Below, in pieces: positions 1 to 8,808 of a stretch of DNA of 64,000 bases. This stretch comes from Bacillota bacterium (lineage in GTDB: Bacteria; Bacillota; Clostridia; Acetivibrionales; JAEXSP01). Under the pieces are notes generated by a model, which ran no database searches, had not been told where the DNA came from, and worked only from the letters and a program-made list of their open reading frames with translations. Numbering within the stretch: position 1 is the first letter of the stretch; every line of letters starts with the position of its first letter. The translations under genes were made by a program, and so were the position numbers. The DNA lies in the NCBI GenBank assembly GCA_023453795.1, contig JAEXSP010000030.1, forward strand, positions 62,001-126,000. The letters run 5' to 3'.

Positions 1-626
1 ATGACAAAAAACTTCTGACGAAGGCTGTCGCTGCCATTAATAAAGTTTTCAGCCATCACGGGAGTATTTGTTATAACACAGTCAGCAGCAGCCAAGACCT
101 TAGCTTCCAGTTTCTTCTCGGTGTTACTGCGGAATTTGTTGTGGTGGAAATCCTGAACATTGGGATTATTTGTCCACTCATCTCTGAAATCAGCTATCCA
201 CGGTGTTGAGGGAAATTTCTTTTTAAGATAGACTCCTAAAAGGTGTGAGCTGTATGGGAAAGAGGTTGTATAGATGACATCAACCTTCTCCTCCGTTATG
301 GTTTTAACTGCGGCTTTTCTGCTGAAATGCTGCCATAAGCGTTCTCCGTCAGGTATAAGCATCTTCATAGCGATGACTTTGCCGAACAGAGAAAGGATGC
401 CGGGTAGCTCCGGCAGGCACCATGGGCTTGTCCTGATAATCTTGGTATCTGCAGGGATGTCCTTTATAAGTGAATCGTCTCTGAAAGATAGGCGCTGAAT
501 GTCTCTGGTCAGTACAAACGGTTTCCAGCCGTAATTGCCGAGATATTTAACAAACTTTGTAGTTCTCTGGACGCCGGATCCGCCTACAGGCGGAAACTGG
601 TGCGCTATCATAAGTACCTTTTTCAT
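1..626 (-). CDS. Glycosyltransferase, GT4-like, N-terminal part (runs off window)
   Basis: The first 208 codons of a glycosyltransferase whose 3' end lies beyond the window edge. The N-terminus (MKKVLMIAHQFPPVGGSGVQR) has the first Rossmann strand and the Gly-rich loop of GT4/GT-B enzymes; PWIADFRDEW fits the acceptor-side domain. It probably transfers a sugar to a lipid-linked glycan at the cytoplasmic face of the membrane. The start was chosen at ATG 626-624, which has AAAGGA upstream. It lies 45 nt downstream of the UDP-glucose dehydrogenase gene on the same strand, so it is probably the third gene of a polysaccharide operon. The sugar specificity cannot be read from sequence. Confidence 0.8.
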   Translation of the reverse strand, partial: MKKVLMIAHQFPPVGGSGVQRTTKFVKYLGNYGWKPFVLTRDIQRLSFRDDSLIKDIPADTKIIRTSPWCLPELPGILSLFGKVIAMKMLIPDGERLWQHFSRKAAVKTITEEKVDVIYTTSFPYSSHLLGVYLKKKFPSTPWIADFRDEWTNNPNVQDFHHNKFRSNTEKKLEAKVLAAADCVITNTPVMAENFINGSDSLRQKFFV

Positions 627-671
627 TTGTTTGCCGTGATCCTTTCGTTTGAACTAAAAATTCTTAATTGC

Positions 672-1994
672 TTATTGTCCTACTCCGATATATTTGAAGC
701 CCTTTGCTTCAATCATTTCTCTTCTGTATATATTGCGCAGATCGAAGAAATAAGGAGCTTTAAGGTTGTTTTTAACTCTTTGGAGATCCAGATTCCTGAA
801 TTGGTTCCATTCGGTAACTATAACAACCGCATCCGAACCAACCATAGTTTCGTATTCGTCTTTACAATAGGTTATCCTATCCTGCAACTTTTTAAATATA
901 TGCTGAGCCTCTTTCATTGCAGCCGGGTCATAAACCTTGAAGCTTACGCCTTTCTTATAAAGCTCGTTCAAAATTGTTATGGAAGGAGATTCCCTCATGT
1001 CGTCGGTATTCTGCTTGAAGCTTAGCCCTAGAATGGCAAGGGTCTTGCCGTTTATGTCGTCGAATTCCTTTTCTATCTTTTCAACCATAATATTCTTTTG
1101 GCGTTCATTAGCTGAAATCGTAGTTTCAACGAGAGTCATAGGAGAATCATATTTCTTGCCAATCTGGGCAAAAGCATGGGTGTCCTTTGGAAAACAGCTT
1201 CCGCCGTATCCGGGCCCCGGATGCAGGAATTTGGAACCGATTCGTCCGTCTCTTCCCATTGCCTTAGCGACATCATTCACATTTGCTCCGATTTTCTCAC
1301 AAAGGTTGGCTGTTTCGTTGATAAAGGTAATTTTCATTGCCAGATAGGCATTTGAAGCGTATTTTATCATTTCAGCCGTTTCAACATTGGTTTCGATTAT
1401 GGGGGTCTCATTCAAATAAAGAACTCTGTAGACACCCTTCATTATTTCCCTGGCTCTGTCTGATTCGGTTCCGATGACAACTCTGTCGGGATGGGTAAAA
1501 TCATAGACAGCGGTGCCTTCTCTCAGAAATTCAGGATTTGAGACTACATCAAATTCATATGAGATATTTCTCTTTTCAAGCTCTTCCTTGATCAATTGCC
1601 TGACAAGCTTGCCTGTTCCGATGGGAACCGTGCTTTTGTCGACAATTACCTTGTAGCCGTTCATATAAGCCGCAATTTCCTTAACAACGGCATAAACATA
1701 CTTCATATCTGCTTCACCGCTCTCATCCTGCGGTGTACCTACAGCTATAAATACTACATCACTTTCCTCTATTGCTGTTTTTATATCGGTTGTAAATTTC
1801 AATCTTTTATAGAATACATTTCTTTCTACAATGATATCCAGACCTGTCTCATATATCGGTATAACATTGTTATTAAGGCTGTTGATTTTTTCTGCGTTGT
1901 TGTCAACACATGTGACTTCCATGCCGAAGTCAGAAAGGCAGGCTCCTGTCACCAGACCGACATAACCGGTGCCTATAACTGCAATTTTATACAT
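672..1994 (-). CDS. ugd: UDP-glucose 6-dehydrogenase
   Basis: Oxidises UDP-glucose to UDP-glucuronate with two NAD+, supplying an acidic sugar for surface polysaccharide. The 440 residues match the family length. The NAD-binding motif GTGYVGLVTG is at residues 8-17, an invariant Lys lies in AMKITFINE (about 221), and the catalytic Cys267 is in GPGYGGSCFPKD. The C-terminal UDP-binding domain follows. AGGGGGGA precedes the ATG. It lies between the flippase gene and the glycosyltransferase gene on the minus strand with short gaps, which supports an exopolysaccharide or teichuronic-acid-like pathway. A UDP-ManNAc dehydrogenase is a less likely alternative. Confidence 0.93.
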   Translation of the reverse strand: MYKIAVIGTGYVGLVTGACLSDFGMEVTCVDNNAEKINSLNNNVIPIYETGLDIIVERNVFYKRLKFTTDIKTAIEESDVVFIAVGTPQDESGEADMKYVYAVVKEIAAYMNGYKVIVDKSTVPIGTGKLVRQLIKEELEKRNISYEFDVVSNPEFLREGTAVYDFTHPDRVVIGTESDRAREIMKGVYRVLYLNETPIIETNVETAEMIKYASNAYLAMKITFINETANLCEKIGANVNDVAKAMGRDGRIGSKFLHPGPGYGGSCFPKDTHAFAQIGKKYDSPMTLVETTISANERQKNIMVEKIEKEFDDINGKTLAILGLSFKQNTDDMRESPSITILNELYKKGVSFKVYDPAAMKEAQHIFKKLQDRITYCKDEYETMVGSDAVVIVTEWNQFRNLDLQRVKNNLKAPYFFDLRNIYRREMIEAKGFKYIGVGQ

Positions 1995-2050
1995 TTAAAT
2001 TCCCCCCTATGTCACTATAATATACTATCATAATTGATCAATCATGTACA

Positions 2051-3535
2051 CTACGCTGCAGACTTAAATTTAAGCAAATGCTTTATCTGCTGTATTTCAG
2101 CGCCCAATTCCCTTGACAGGGCAAGACATACTGCATAGACAAGAGCACCTGACGGGATCATCCATATCAGGGAAATAAGCGAATGCGACACGTACCTTGT
2201 GCAGAAATAAAGTACAAGGCCCATTAATAAAGAGCTTGCGGTAATACGGCTACAGGAGATGGCAGAAATCTTCCACTTAAGGATTTTGCTGCTCCCTTTC
2301 AGTGAAATAGCCAAATATAGCATGTAGCATAGTGCCGTGCTCACTCCGGCTGCAAAATATCCGAAAACGGGTACGAAAGCGATATTAAAAGAGATGTTAA
2401 ATATAGCGCACATCAAACTGTTTCTTAATACCGGTTTGGTATTTGATGTCAATTCCCAAGCCTTGTTGCTGTAATCTGTAAGTCCCCAGAAAAAAAGTCC
2501 CACAGACACCAGGATTATAATATATCTGCCTTCATAATACTTCGGCGACAGTATCCGGGCTACAGGACCGGAAAGTATGCTCAGACCGACGACCGCAGGC
2601 AGTGAGACAAGAAGATAATAGCGGACTGCCTGGCCCATCAAGTCCTCTGTATGAGACCGCTCATTCTGCTTCCAGGTCTTGATTATCATAGGGTATACGC
2701 CTCTCATTATTGCAAGCTGAATCATGCTGAAGACCGCTGAGGCTATCTGATAATTCGCTGAATAGATTCCTACCTCGGCAGAGCCAAGTATTGGTTTTAT
2801 TACGAATCTGTCGGAAACATTGAGAATGCCCATTGTTATGTTGACCCCGATGAGCGGCAGGCTATATTTGAGAAATTTATAGAATATCTTCTTTGAAAAC
2901 ATCTTGAAGGTCAGGAAGCTTAAAAGCTTCAGACGTGATGAAATCACGGTAATAACAAAGAGATCGACCAATACATTGCTTAATATGGCTGTTACAACGT
3001 CTCTGCCAAAAAGGTTGAAGCTGACAAAAAGAGTAGTAATACCAAGCTTGGCGGATACTGAAAAAATTGAAAGCACCAGATTGAGTTTGATTCTTCTGAC
3101 GGCTGCCAGCATGCTGAAAAGAATCTGCGTAGTGCTGTATGTGAAAAACATAAGCGAAGTGAAGGCAATCAGCTCAACAGTTTTACTACCGGAAATACCG
3201 GCGGCGATAATTGAAGAGACTGCCCCGATTGCTAGAACAAAAGCGTTAATAAAGAGCCAGGGTGTAAAGGCTGTAGCATAAAAGACCTTTAGCTTCTTCG
3301 GTGAATTAAAAGAATTTACAAATCTGAATACAGACTGGATGAGCCAGCCCATCATAAGAATATTGGCAATATTCATTCCGGTAGTTATAAGAGTATAGTC
3401 GCCGTATACCTCCGGTTTAAAGAAGGAGGTGTACAGCGAAATGGTTATCATGCCTACTGCGCCTTCGATTATTTTGGCAGGCAGGTATAAAAGTGTGTCC
3501 CTTGCCATCTTTCTTTTTATGTCATTTACGTTCAT
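2051..3535 (-). CDS. Polysaccharide flippase, Wzx/MATE-like (MOP superfamily)
   Basis: A 494-residue integral membrane protein with about 12-14 hydrophobic segments and the N-terminal amphipathic start (RDTLLYLPAKIIEGAVGMI) typical of oligosaccharide-lipid flippases of the MOP exporter superfamily. It would move lipid-linked glycan repeat units across the cytoplasmic membrane. It is first of three co-directional genes (flippase, UDP-glucose dehydrogenase, glycosyltransferase), 56 nt before ugd, which supports a role in capsule or exopolysaccharide assembly rather than drug efflux. The SpoVB/MurJ branch is an alternative, but the neighbours favour the Wzx type. The substrate is unknown. Confidence 0.82.
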   Translation of the reverse strand: MNVNDIKRKMARDTLLYLPAKIIEGAVGMITISLYTSFFKPEVYGDYTLITTGMNIANILMMGWLIQSVFRFVNSFNSPKKLKVFYATAFTPWLFINAFVLAIGAVSSIIAAGISGSKTVELIAFTSLMFFTYSTTQILFSMLAAVRRIKLNLVLSIFSVSAKLGITTLFVSFNLFGRDVVTAILSNVLVDLFVITVISSRLKLLSFLTFKMFSKKIFYKFLKYSLPLIGVNITMGILNVSDRFVIKPILGSAEVGIYSANYQIASAVFSMIQLAIMRGVYPMIIKTWKQNERSHTEDLMGQAVRYYLLVSLPAVVGLSILSGPVARILSPKYYEGRYIIILVSVGLFFWGLTDYSNKAWELTSNTKPVLRNSLMCAIFNISFNIAFVPVFGYFAAGVSTALCYMLYLAISLKGSSKILKWKISAISCSRITASSLLMGLVLYFCTRYVSHSLISLIWMIPSGALVYAVCLALSRELGAEIQQIKHLLKFKSAA

Positions 3536-3602
3536 GAACTCACCTTATTAAGTAGTATAGTGTTTTTCTGATATTGCTCTCCTGATTTTAACACATAAAA
3601 AA

Positions 3603-3629
3603 AAATCAATCCATACCACAGATTGATTT
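3603..3629 (-). terminator. Terminator-like hairpin in the leader of the flippase operon
   Basis: On the minus strand a perfect 9-bp stem (AAATCAATC/GATTGATTT, 9-nt loop) runs straight into a run of T. It lies 68-94 nt upstream of the flippase start, in the gap between divergent units. No minus-strand gene lies just upstream, so it may be a leader attenuator or a block to antisense transcription. Confidence 0.45.
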
Positions 3630-3737
3630 CTTTACTTAAGTGTTATGACATTTCTGTCTATAAAGAATGCATGGTGGAAATAAAAAAACTCAAATGTTAT
3701 AATTGAAACATTACCAAATTGTTTCCGGAGGATTGGA

Positions 3738-4265
3738 ATGAAAAAAATAGCATATTACCTGTGCCTTTTCCTATACTACTTGATAGCCCGCCATTTGCCG
3801 GGTTCTGATGTTCCCTATAGCCTGGGGTCTAAATTTATCAGAAGGCTTTTTTGCAAGGGGATATTTAAAGAGATGGGTAAAAACGTAAATATAGAGCATG
3901 ATGCATTTTTTGCTTCAGGCAGGGACATTGAGATAGGGGACAATTCCGGGCTCGGAATCAACTGCAGAGTATCAGGCCCATTGAAAATCGGAAGAGATGT
4001 AATGATGGGGCCGGATGTTATGATTTACACACAGGGGCATAATTTTTCCCGTACGGATATTCCCATGAACAGACAGGGAAATACGGAGAAAAGGCCGGTT
4101 GAAATAGGAAATGATGTATGGATAGGAGCCAGAGCGGTGCTCCTTCCCGGAGTTAAAGTTGGAGATGGCGCTGTAATAGCGGCAGGTGCAATTGTTACAA
4201 AAGAGGTAGCGCCGTATACCATAGTGGGAGGCAATCCGGCTAGGGTTATAAAATCAAGGGTCTAG
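3738..4265 (+). CDS. Acyltransferase with left-handed beta-helix (hexapeptide repeats)
   Basis: A 175-residue member of the maltose/galactoside O-acetyltransferase-like family. Hexapeptide repeats run from about residue 60 to 165 (IEIGDNSGLGINCRVSG, IGNDVWIGARAVLLPG, VGDGAVIAAGAIVTK) and the protein ends in the family signature GGNPARVI. It probably uses acetyl-CoA to acetylate a sugar; NeuD/VatD-like antibiotic acetylation is less likely. GGAGG precedes ATG 3738. It is transcribed away from the polysaccharide operon and may decorate the same glycan, but that is inference from proximity only. A short hydrophobic N-terminus (YYLCLFLYYLIARHLP) could bring it to the membrane. Confidence 0.8.
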   Translation: MKKIAYYLCLFLYYLIARHLPGSDVPYSLGSKFIRRLFCKGIFKEMGKNVNIEHDAFFASGRDIEIGDNSGLGINCRVSGPLKIGRDVMMGPDVMIYTQGHNFSRTDIPMNRQGNTEKRPVEIGNDVWIGARAVLLPGVKVGDGAVIAAGAIVTKEVAPYTIVGGNPARVIKSRV

Positions 4266-4320
4266 GACTGTAAAATTCAGTACTTTTTGCCGATATATAT
4301 TATAGTAGGGGGTATATATC

Positions 4321-4947
4321 ATGCTAGAGTTTTTAAAAAAGCCTCAGAAGAAGAACTTTGACAGGAAAGTGCTGAGAAAAAATGACATTTCTTTGCTGAC
4401 CCTTGATGAAAGGTGGAACAGCTTGTTCGCCAATACGGAAAAAACTCCTGAAATAATGAAATATGAAGAAGAGCTCAAGGAATTGCTTAAAGAGCAGGCA
4501 CGATTGATAAGCGAAGCAAAGGAAATATCAAATCATAAGAAAGCCTGCATGGATAAAATTATACAATTGACTACAGAGGTTTTTGACAATAATAATGAAA
4601 AGGCTAAGGATAAAATGCAAGCCTGTGAAAAGGAAATCAAGAGGATAAATGAAAGGGCTGTAAAAATTGAAGAAAGGCTGGAAACCATACCTGATTCCAT
4701 TAAGGAGGCAAACCTCAATCTTCTTGAGACCACAGTAAATATAGTATACTTTAAGATAAGAACGAACCAGAAAAGGGTCGCTGATTTGGAAAAGCTGATT
4801 GAAGATACCCGCAGCAGCCTGAAACAGTACATAGATGAAAAAGAATCTCTGTCTCAGGATGATACGGACATCTATTCTTACTTCCATGACCTTTTGGGAG
4901 GGGAAGAACTGGAAAAGCTTGATAAGGATTTCTTCGGCGATAAGTAG
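4321..4947 (+). CDS. Hypothetical coiled-coil protein upstream of nnr
   Basis: A 208-residue soluble protein I cannot assign to a family. It is very rich in Lys and Glu, and residues 40-185 show long heptad-like helices (EEELKELLKEQARLISEAKE, EKEIKRINERAVKIEERLE) that predict an antiparallel coiled coil. No Cys cluster, signal peptide or membrane segment is seen. AGTAGGGGG precedes the ATG. It ends 8 nt before nnr, so the two are probably co-transcribed and co-regulated. The coupling with NAD(P)HX repair is a positional hint, not a functional call. Confidence 0.6.
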   Translation: MLEFLKKPQKKNFDRKVLRKNDISLLTLDERWNSLFANTEKTPEIMKYEEELKELLKEQARLISEAKEISNHKKACMDKIIQLTTEVFDNNNEKAKDKMQACEKEIKRINERAVKIEERLETIPDSIKEANLNLLETTVNIVYFKIRTNQKRVADLEKLIEDTRSSLKQYIDEKESLSQDDTDIYSYFHDLLGGEELEKLDKDFFGDK

Positions 4948-4955
4948 GAGGTTTT

Positions 4956-6515
4956 ATGAAGGCAGCTGCACCTAAGCAAATGAATGAAATAGACCGGGCT
5001 GCAATCAGCAGAGTTGGCTTGCCGGGCATTGTTCTGATGGAGAATGCGGCCATAAGAATTTTTGATGAAGTTAAAAAAATCCTTGTAGAACTGCCGAAAA
5101 AGAGGACTGTTGTCTTTGCGGGAAAGGGAAATAACGGGGGAGATGCCTTTGCCGTTGCAAGACATTTACATAATAACGATGTTATAACCGAGATTTATAT
5201 CACATGCAGCAAGAGTGAAATAACGGGTGATTCCGGTATAAATCTGAAAGTTATTGAAAATATGGGGATAGTCCCTAAGGAATTAAGTGAAAATATATTA
5301 AATGAACTTTCTGACAGTCTGAAAAATGCAGACATAATCATTGACGGAATTTTTGGGACAGGCTTTAAGGGCGAGATAAAAGGCATTATAAAAGATGCAG
5401 TTTGTATGATAAATTCATCCGGGAAAACAGTTTTATCAATTGACATACCTTCGGGTGTGAACGGAACAACCGGGGAAGTTTCCGGGGCTTGCATAAGAGC
5501 AGCAAGAACAGTCACTTTATGTCTGCCTAAAACAGGAATAATTATTCATCCGGGGTGCGAATATGCAGGAGAGCTTGTTGTAGCCGATATAGGAATTCCC
5601 CCGGAAATAATGGACAAAGCGGACATCAGGACGAATACAATAGATACAGGGCATATATCGAAGCTGCTGCCAGCAAGAAAAGCCGACAGCAATAAGGGCG
5701 ACTTCGGAAAAGTCTTTATAGTAACGGGTTCGCCGGGCATGACGGGCGCAGGATGCCTGTCGGGTAAAGCGGCACTAAGGTCGGGTGCCGGGCTTGTATA
5801 CCTTGGAGTTCCAAAGTCGCTGTCAGCAATTTATGATTCTTTACTGATTGAAAGCGTAACTGTGCCGCTTGAAGATAACGGAACAGGGCATATTTCGAGA
5901 GACAGCATCAAGCAGGTGCTGAGCCAATTGAAGCGTTCCACGGTCACTGCCGTAGGCCCGGGATTATCTGTGAGCAAGGATACAATTGAACTGGTAGGAA
6001 GCATTATAGAAAACTCGGAAGCTCCGTTGGTTTTAGACGCAGATGCACTGAACGCTCTTTCAAAAGATATATCCGTATTAAAAAAGTGCAGAGGTGAGGT
6101 CGTAATAACGCCCCACCCGGGTGAAATGGCTCGTCTGCTGAGTATAAGCATTGATGATGTGCAGAATAATAGAATTGAAACAGCTCGTGAGTTTGCTTTA
6201 AAATGGAACGTAATAACAATATTAAAAGGTTCAAGGACTGTAGTTGCTTTCCCTGAAGGCACTACATATATTAATCTTACAGGCAATTCAGGTATGGCAA
6301 CCGGAGGGACGGGTGATGTGCTGACGGGAATATTGGCAGGCTTAATAGGTCAAGGTGTAAAACCCGCGGATGCGGCTCTTATAGGGGTACACATCCATGG
6401 ACTTGCAGGTGACAGGGCTGCCGCTTCCAAAGGCGAATGCGGTCTTATTGCGGGAGATCTGATAGAAGAATTGCCATATGCCATAAAGCAATTAAGAAGG
6501 ATGAAAGCAGAATAG
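4956..6515 (+). CDS. nnr: Bifunctional NAD(P)HX epimerase / ADP-dependent NAD(P)HX dehydratase
   Basis: Repairs hydrated NADH/NADPH. The N-terminal YjeF_N domain (about 1-210) interconverts R- and S-NAD(P)HX; its motif GKGNNGGDAFAVARHL is present. The C-terminal ribokinase-like domain (about 225-510) dehydrates S-NAD(P)HX using ADP; it has VLDADALNAL, TPHPGEMARLL and the anion-hole motif GNSGMATGGTGDVLTG. At 519 residues it is full length for the fused bacterial form. GTAGGAGG lies before ATG 4956, and the gene starts 8 nt after the coiled-coil gene. In clostridia nnr often lies near alr, as it does here. Cytoplasmic housekeeping enzyme. Confidence 0.93.
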   Translation: MKAAAPKQMNEIDRAAISRVGLPGIVLMENAAIRIFDEVKKILVELPKKRTVVFAGKGNNGGDAFAVARHLHNNDVITEIYITCSKSEITGDSGINLKVIENMGIVPKELSENILNELSDSLKNADIIIDGIFGTGFKGEIKGIIKDAVCMINSSGKTVLSIDIPSGVNGTTGEVSGACIRAARTVTLCLPKTGIIIHPGCEYAGELVVADIGIPPEIMDKADIRTNTIDTGHISKLLPARKADSNKGDFGKVFIVTGSPGMTGAGCLSGKAALRSGAGLVYLGVPKSLSAIYDSLLIESVTVPLEDNGTGHISRDSIKQVLSQLKRSTVTAVGPGLSVSKDTIELVGSIIENSEAPLVLDADALNALSKDISVLKKCRGEVVITPHPGEMARLLSISIDDVQNNRIETAREFALKWNVITILKGSRTVVAFPEGTTYINLTGNSGMATGGTGDVLTGILAGLIGQGVKPADAALIGVHIHGLAGDRAAASKGECGLIAGDLIEELPYAIKQLRRMKAE

Positions 6516-6545
6516 AATTTACATAAAAGAAAGGGGAGGGTTTTC

Positions 6546-7001
6546 ATGAAAGCGAAGGAAATAATGTCTACTGATGTTGTAAAGGTTAATAAAGATTCTA
6601 CAATAGAGGAAATAGCCCATTTGCTGGTGGACAAGAATATCAGCGGTGTTCCGGTTGTAGACGGCAATGACAAAGTAATAGGCATTGTGACCCAGAAAGA
6701 CTTGCTGTACAAGGATGTTGAGCCCCGTTTTCCGCCGATTGTCGAGATTCTGGGCGGGATAATCTTCCTTAAAGGGGTCAGGCACTATAATGAAGAACTG
6801 AAAAAGCTTACAGCTACTAAGGCTGAGGATATAATGACGAAGCATGTTGTTACCGTTGATGAAGATGCTGAGGTCGGAAGAGTCGCGGAGCTCATGGTTG
6901 AAAAGGACATAAACAGGATACCTGTTGTATCCGGGGGAAAGCTTACGGGAATAATCAGCAGAGCGGACATGGTAAAATATATTGCAAAAATGTTTGATTA
7001 A
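6546..7001 (+). CDS. CBS-domain pair protein
   Basis: A 151-residue protein made of two CBS domains (about 1-55 and 78-148). Each begins with the usual motif (AKEIMSTDVVKVNKDSTIEEIA and AEDIMTKHVVTVDEDAEV, quoted in part), with ISGVPVVDG and INRIPVVSGG at the ligand cleft. Such stand-alone Bateman modules bind adenine nucleotides or SAM and regulate a partner; the ligand and partner are not visible here. AGGGGAGG precedes ATG 6546. It lies 30 nt after nnr and 37 nt before alr, so it is probably part of the same transcript. Confidence 0.85.
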   Translation: MKAKEIMSTDVVKVNKDSTIEEIAHLLVDKNISGVPVVDGNDKVIGIVTQKDLLYKDVEPRFPPIVEILGGIIFLKGVRHYNEELKKLTATKAEDIMTKHVVTVDEDAEVGRVAELMVEKDINRIPVVSGGKLTGIISRADMVKYIAKMFD

Positions 7002-7038
7002 AATCACAACTTGTTAATTACTGACTTGGGGGATCAAG

Positions 7039-8208
7039 ATGGACTATAAGCTAAACAGGGCATGGGCCGAGATAAACCTTGACAACATAGCCCATAATGT
7101 ACAGGAGATAAGAAGGATAACAAACAGGAAATCGGAAATAATGGGTGTTGTAAAGGCGGATGGGTATGGCCACGGGGTAATGGAGGTCACAAAAACTCTT
7201 CTCAATAATGGAGTGTCCAGACTGGCCGTTTCAATGCTCGATGAAGCTATACAGCTAAGGAAGAATGGAGTAGGCGTACCAATTCTAATACTAAGCTATA
7301 CAGACCCTATAAGAGCCGAAGAGATTGTTAGGAATGACGTTACTCAGGCTGTTTTCAGTCACGAGCTTGCAAAGGCCCTTTCTGATGCGGCGGTCAAATT
7401 GAATAAGGAAGCCAAAATCCACATTAAGATAGACACAGGTATGACAAGAGTAGGTTTTATGCCCGGCTACAGTGCAGTGAAAAACGTTGAGGAAATAAGC
7501 AAACTGCCCGGTATTGTAATCGAAGGTCTTTTCACTCATTTTGCATCTGCCGATGAACAGGATAAGGCATACACATATATGCAGTATGAAAGATTCATGA
7601 GTGTTTGCAGCGAACTTGGAAGAATCGGAATCCATATTCCTATAAAGCATGCCGCAAACAGTGCAGGGGTGATTGAATTCCCGGAGATGCACCTTGATAT
7701 GGTCAGACCCGGAATAATCCTATACGGTATGTATCCATCCGACGAAGTAGATAAATCAAAGATTGATCTAAGACCGGCGATGACACTCAAGGCTAATATA
7801 GTACTTGTAAAAGATGTTGAGGAAAATACCTGCATAAGCTACGGAAGAATATACACCACTAAACGGAAGAGCAAGATAGCCACCATTCCGATCGGTTATG
7901 CCGACGGTTACAGCAGATTGCTAAGCAATAAGGGCAAAGTTCTTGTAAACGGAGAGTTTGCGCCGGTTATAGGACGTGTTTGCATGGATCAGTGCATGAT
8001 AGATGTCACAGACCTCAAGAGCGAAGTTAAAGTAGGTGATGAAGTAGTTCTTTTCGGCAGGCAGGGAGACGCAGAAATAAAAGCGGATGATATTGCCGCA
8101 AGCATGGGCACTATAAATTACGAGGTTGTCTGCCTTATAGGGAAAAGGGTGCCGAGGGTGTACATGCAGGGCGGCAGAATCTCGGATGTATTGAATTATC
8201 TTATATAG
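7039..8208 (+). CDS. alr: Alanine racemase
   Basis: PLP enzyme that interconverts L- and D-alanine for peptidoglycan. The 389 residues match the family. The PLP-binding Lys39 is in VVKADGYGHG, the catalytic Tyr is in ISYGRIY near residue 272, and the C-terminal domain has IPIGYADGYSR and VGRVCMDQCMIDVT. TTGGGGGA precedes the ATG. Downstream are the ndoAI-ndoA genes; alr followed by this toxin-antitoxin pair is the same order as in Bacillus. The long gap after it (321 nt, with two hairpins) suggests a transcript end or a processing region before ndoAI. Confidence 0.95.
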   Translation: MDYKLNRAWAEINLDNIAHNVQEIRRITNRKSEIMGVVKADGYGHGVMEVTKTLLNNGVSRLAVSMLDEAIQLRKNGVGVPILILSYTDPIRAEEIVRNDVTQAVFSHELAKALSDAAVKLNKEAKIHIKIDTGMTRVGFMPGYSAVKNVEEISKLPGIVIEGLFTHFASADEQDKAYTYMQYERFMSVCSELGRIGIHIPIKHAANSAGVIEFPEMHLDMVRPGIILYGMYPSDEVDKSKIDLRPAMTLKANIVLVKDVEENTCISYGRIYTTKRKSKIATIPIGYADGYSRLLSNKGKVLVNGEFAPVIGRVCMDQCMIDVTDLKSEVKVGDEVVLFGRQGDAEIKADDIAASMGTINYEVVCLIGKRVPRVYMQGGRISDVLNYLI

Positions 8209-8286
8209 ATATAAGTTGAGTACATAAATTATTTTCAACTCATATAGATTAATTGTAAACTTTTTTTAAATTTGATTATACCAATA

Positions 8287-8318
8287 CCTGAAATGCATAT
8301 AATTACCTGCATTTCAGG
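8287..8318 (+). repeat. Perfect 11-bp inverted repeat after alr
   Basis: CCTGAAATGCA, a 10-nt spacer, then TGCATTTCAGG: a perfect stem of 11 bp. It has no T-run directly after it, so it is not a classical intrinsic terminator. It lies 79 nt past the alr stop in the 321-nt gap before ndoAI, a gap that otherwise shows only AT-rich DNA. Confidence 0.6.
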
Positions 8319-8357
8319 GCGTCAGTAATAAAATTTTAATTTGACCCATGCATAGAG

Positions 8358-8383
8358 TAGCATATATAATTATATATATGCTA
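8358..8383 (+). repeat. 11-bp AT-rich inverted repeat upstream of ndoAI
   Basis: TAGCATATATA, loop ATTA, then TATATATGCTA: a perfect stem with a 4-nt loop, 147 nt before the ndoAI start codon. It could be an operator or an mRNA hairpin. MazE-type antitoxins often autoregulate through palindromes, but this one is far upstream. Confidence 0.5.
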
Positions 8384-8529
8384 TAGGGGATTAAAATTTT
8401 GTGCTGTGCATTCTACAATATTTTTATTTTATATACATTTTTATCCCAAATCTTGAGAACTATATATATAATTGCACTTTCTGTATTTCTCTTAGAAGTT
8501 GAACCCGATAAAAGAGTGGGGGGGTTATT

Positions 8530-8808
8530 TTGGCTGAGTTAAAGAAAATATTAGTTAGTCTTCCGGATAATTTGCTTAAAGAGGTGGATGATATCGTCTC
8601 TTTGGGTAAAACAAACAGAAGCGAATTTGTTCGTGAGGCCATGAAACTTTATATAAGAGAAATAAGGAAAATCGAAACGAGGGATAAGATGAAAAAGGGA
8701 TACAAGGAGATGGCTGAGATTAACGTCAAGCTGGTCGAAATGTGTTTTGAGGCGGACAATGAACAGCAGCACAAATATGAGGAGAGGCTTGGGGAGTTGG
8801 AAAGATAG
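8530..8808 (+). CDS. ndoAI: Ribbon-helix-helix antitoxin, EndoAI/MazE type
   Basis: A 92-residue CopG/RHH protein: KKILVSLPDNLLKEVDDIV forms the DNA-binding strand and helix, and TNRSEFVREAMKLYIRE the second helix. The acidic, Lys/Glu-rich C-terminus (about 55-92) would wrap the EndoA toxin. The start is TTG 8530 behind GTGGGGGGG; no ATG fits. The stop overlaps the GTG of ndoA by one base, a sign of translational coupling. The order alr-ndoAI-ndoA matches Bacillus subtilis. It neutralises EndoA and probably represses its own operon. Confidence 0.92.
   Translation: MAELKKILVSLPDNLLKEVDDIVSLGKTNRSEFVREAMKLYIREIRKIETRDKMKKGYKEMAEINVKLVEMCFEADNEQQHKYEERLGELER

Noticed and set aside
600..2033. 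Several plus-strand frames opposite ugd
   Set aside because: All are antisense to a gene with complete catalytic motifs and lack ribosome sites.
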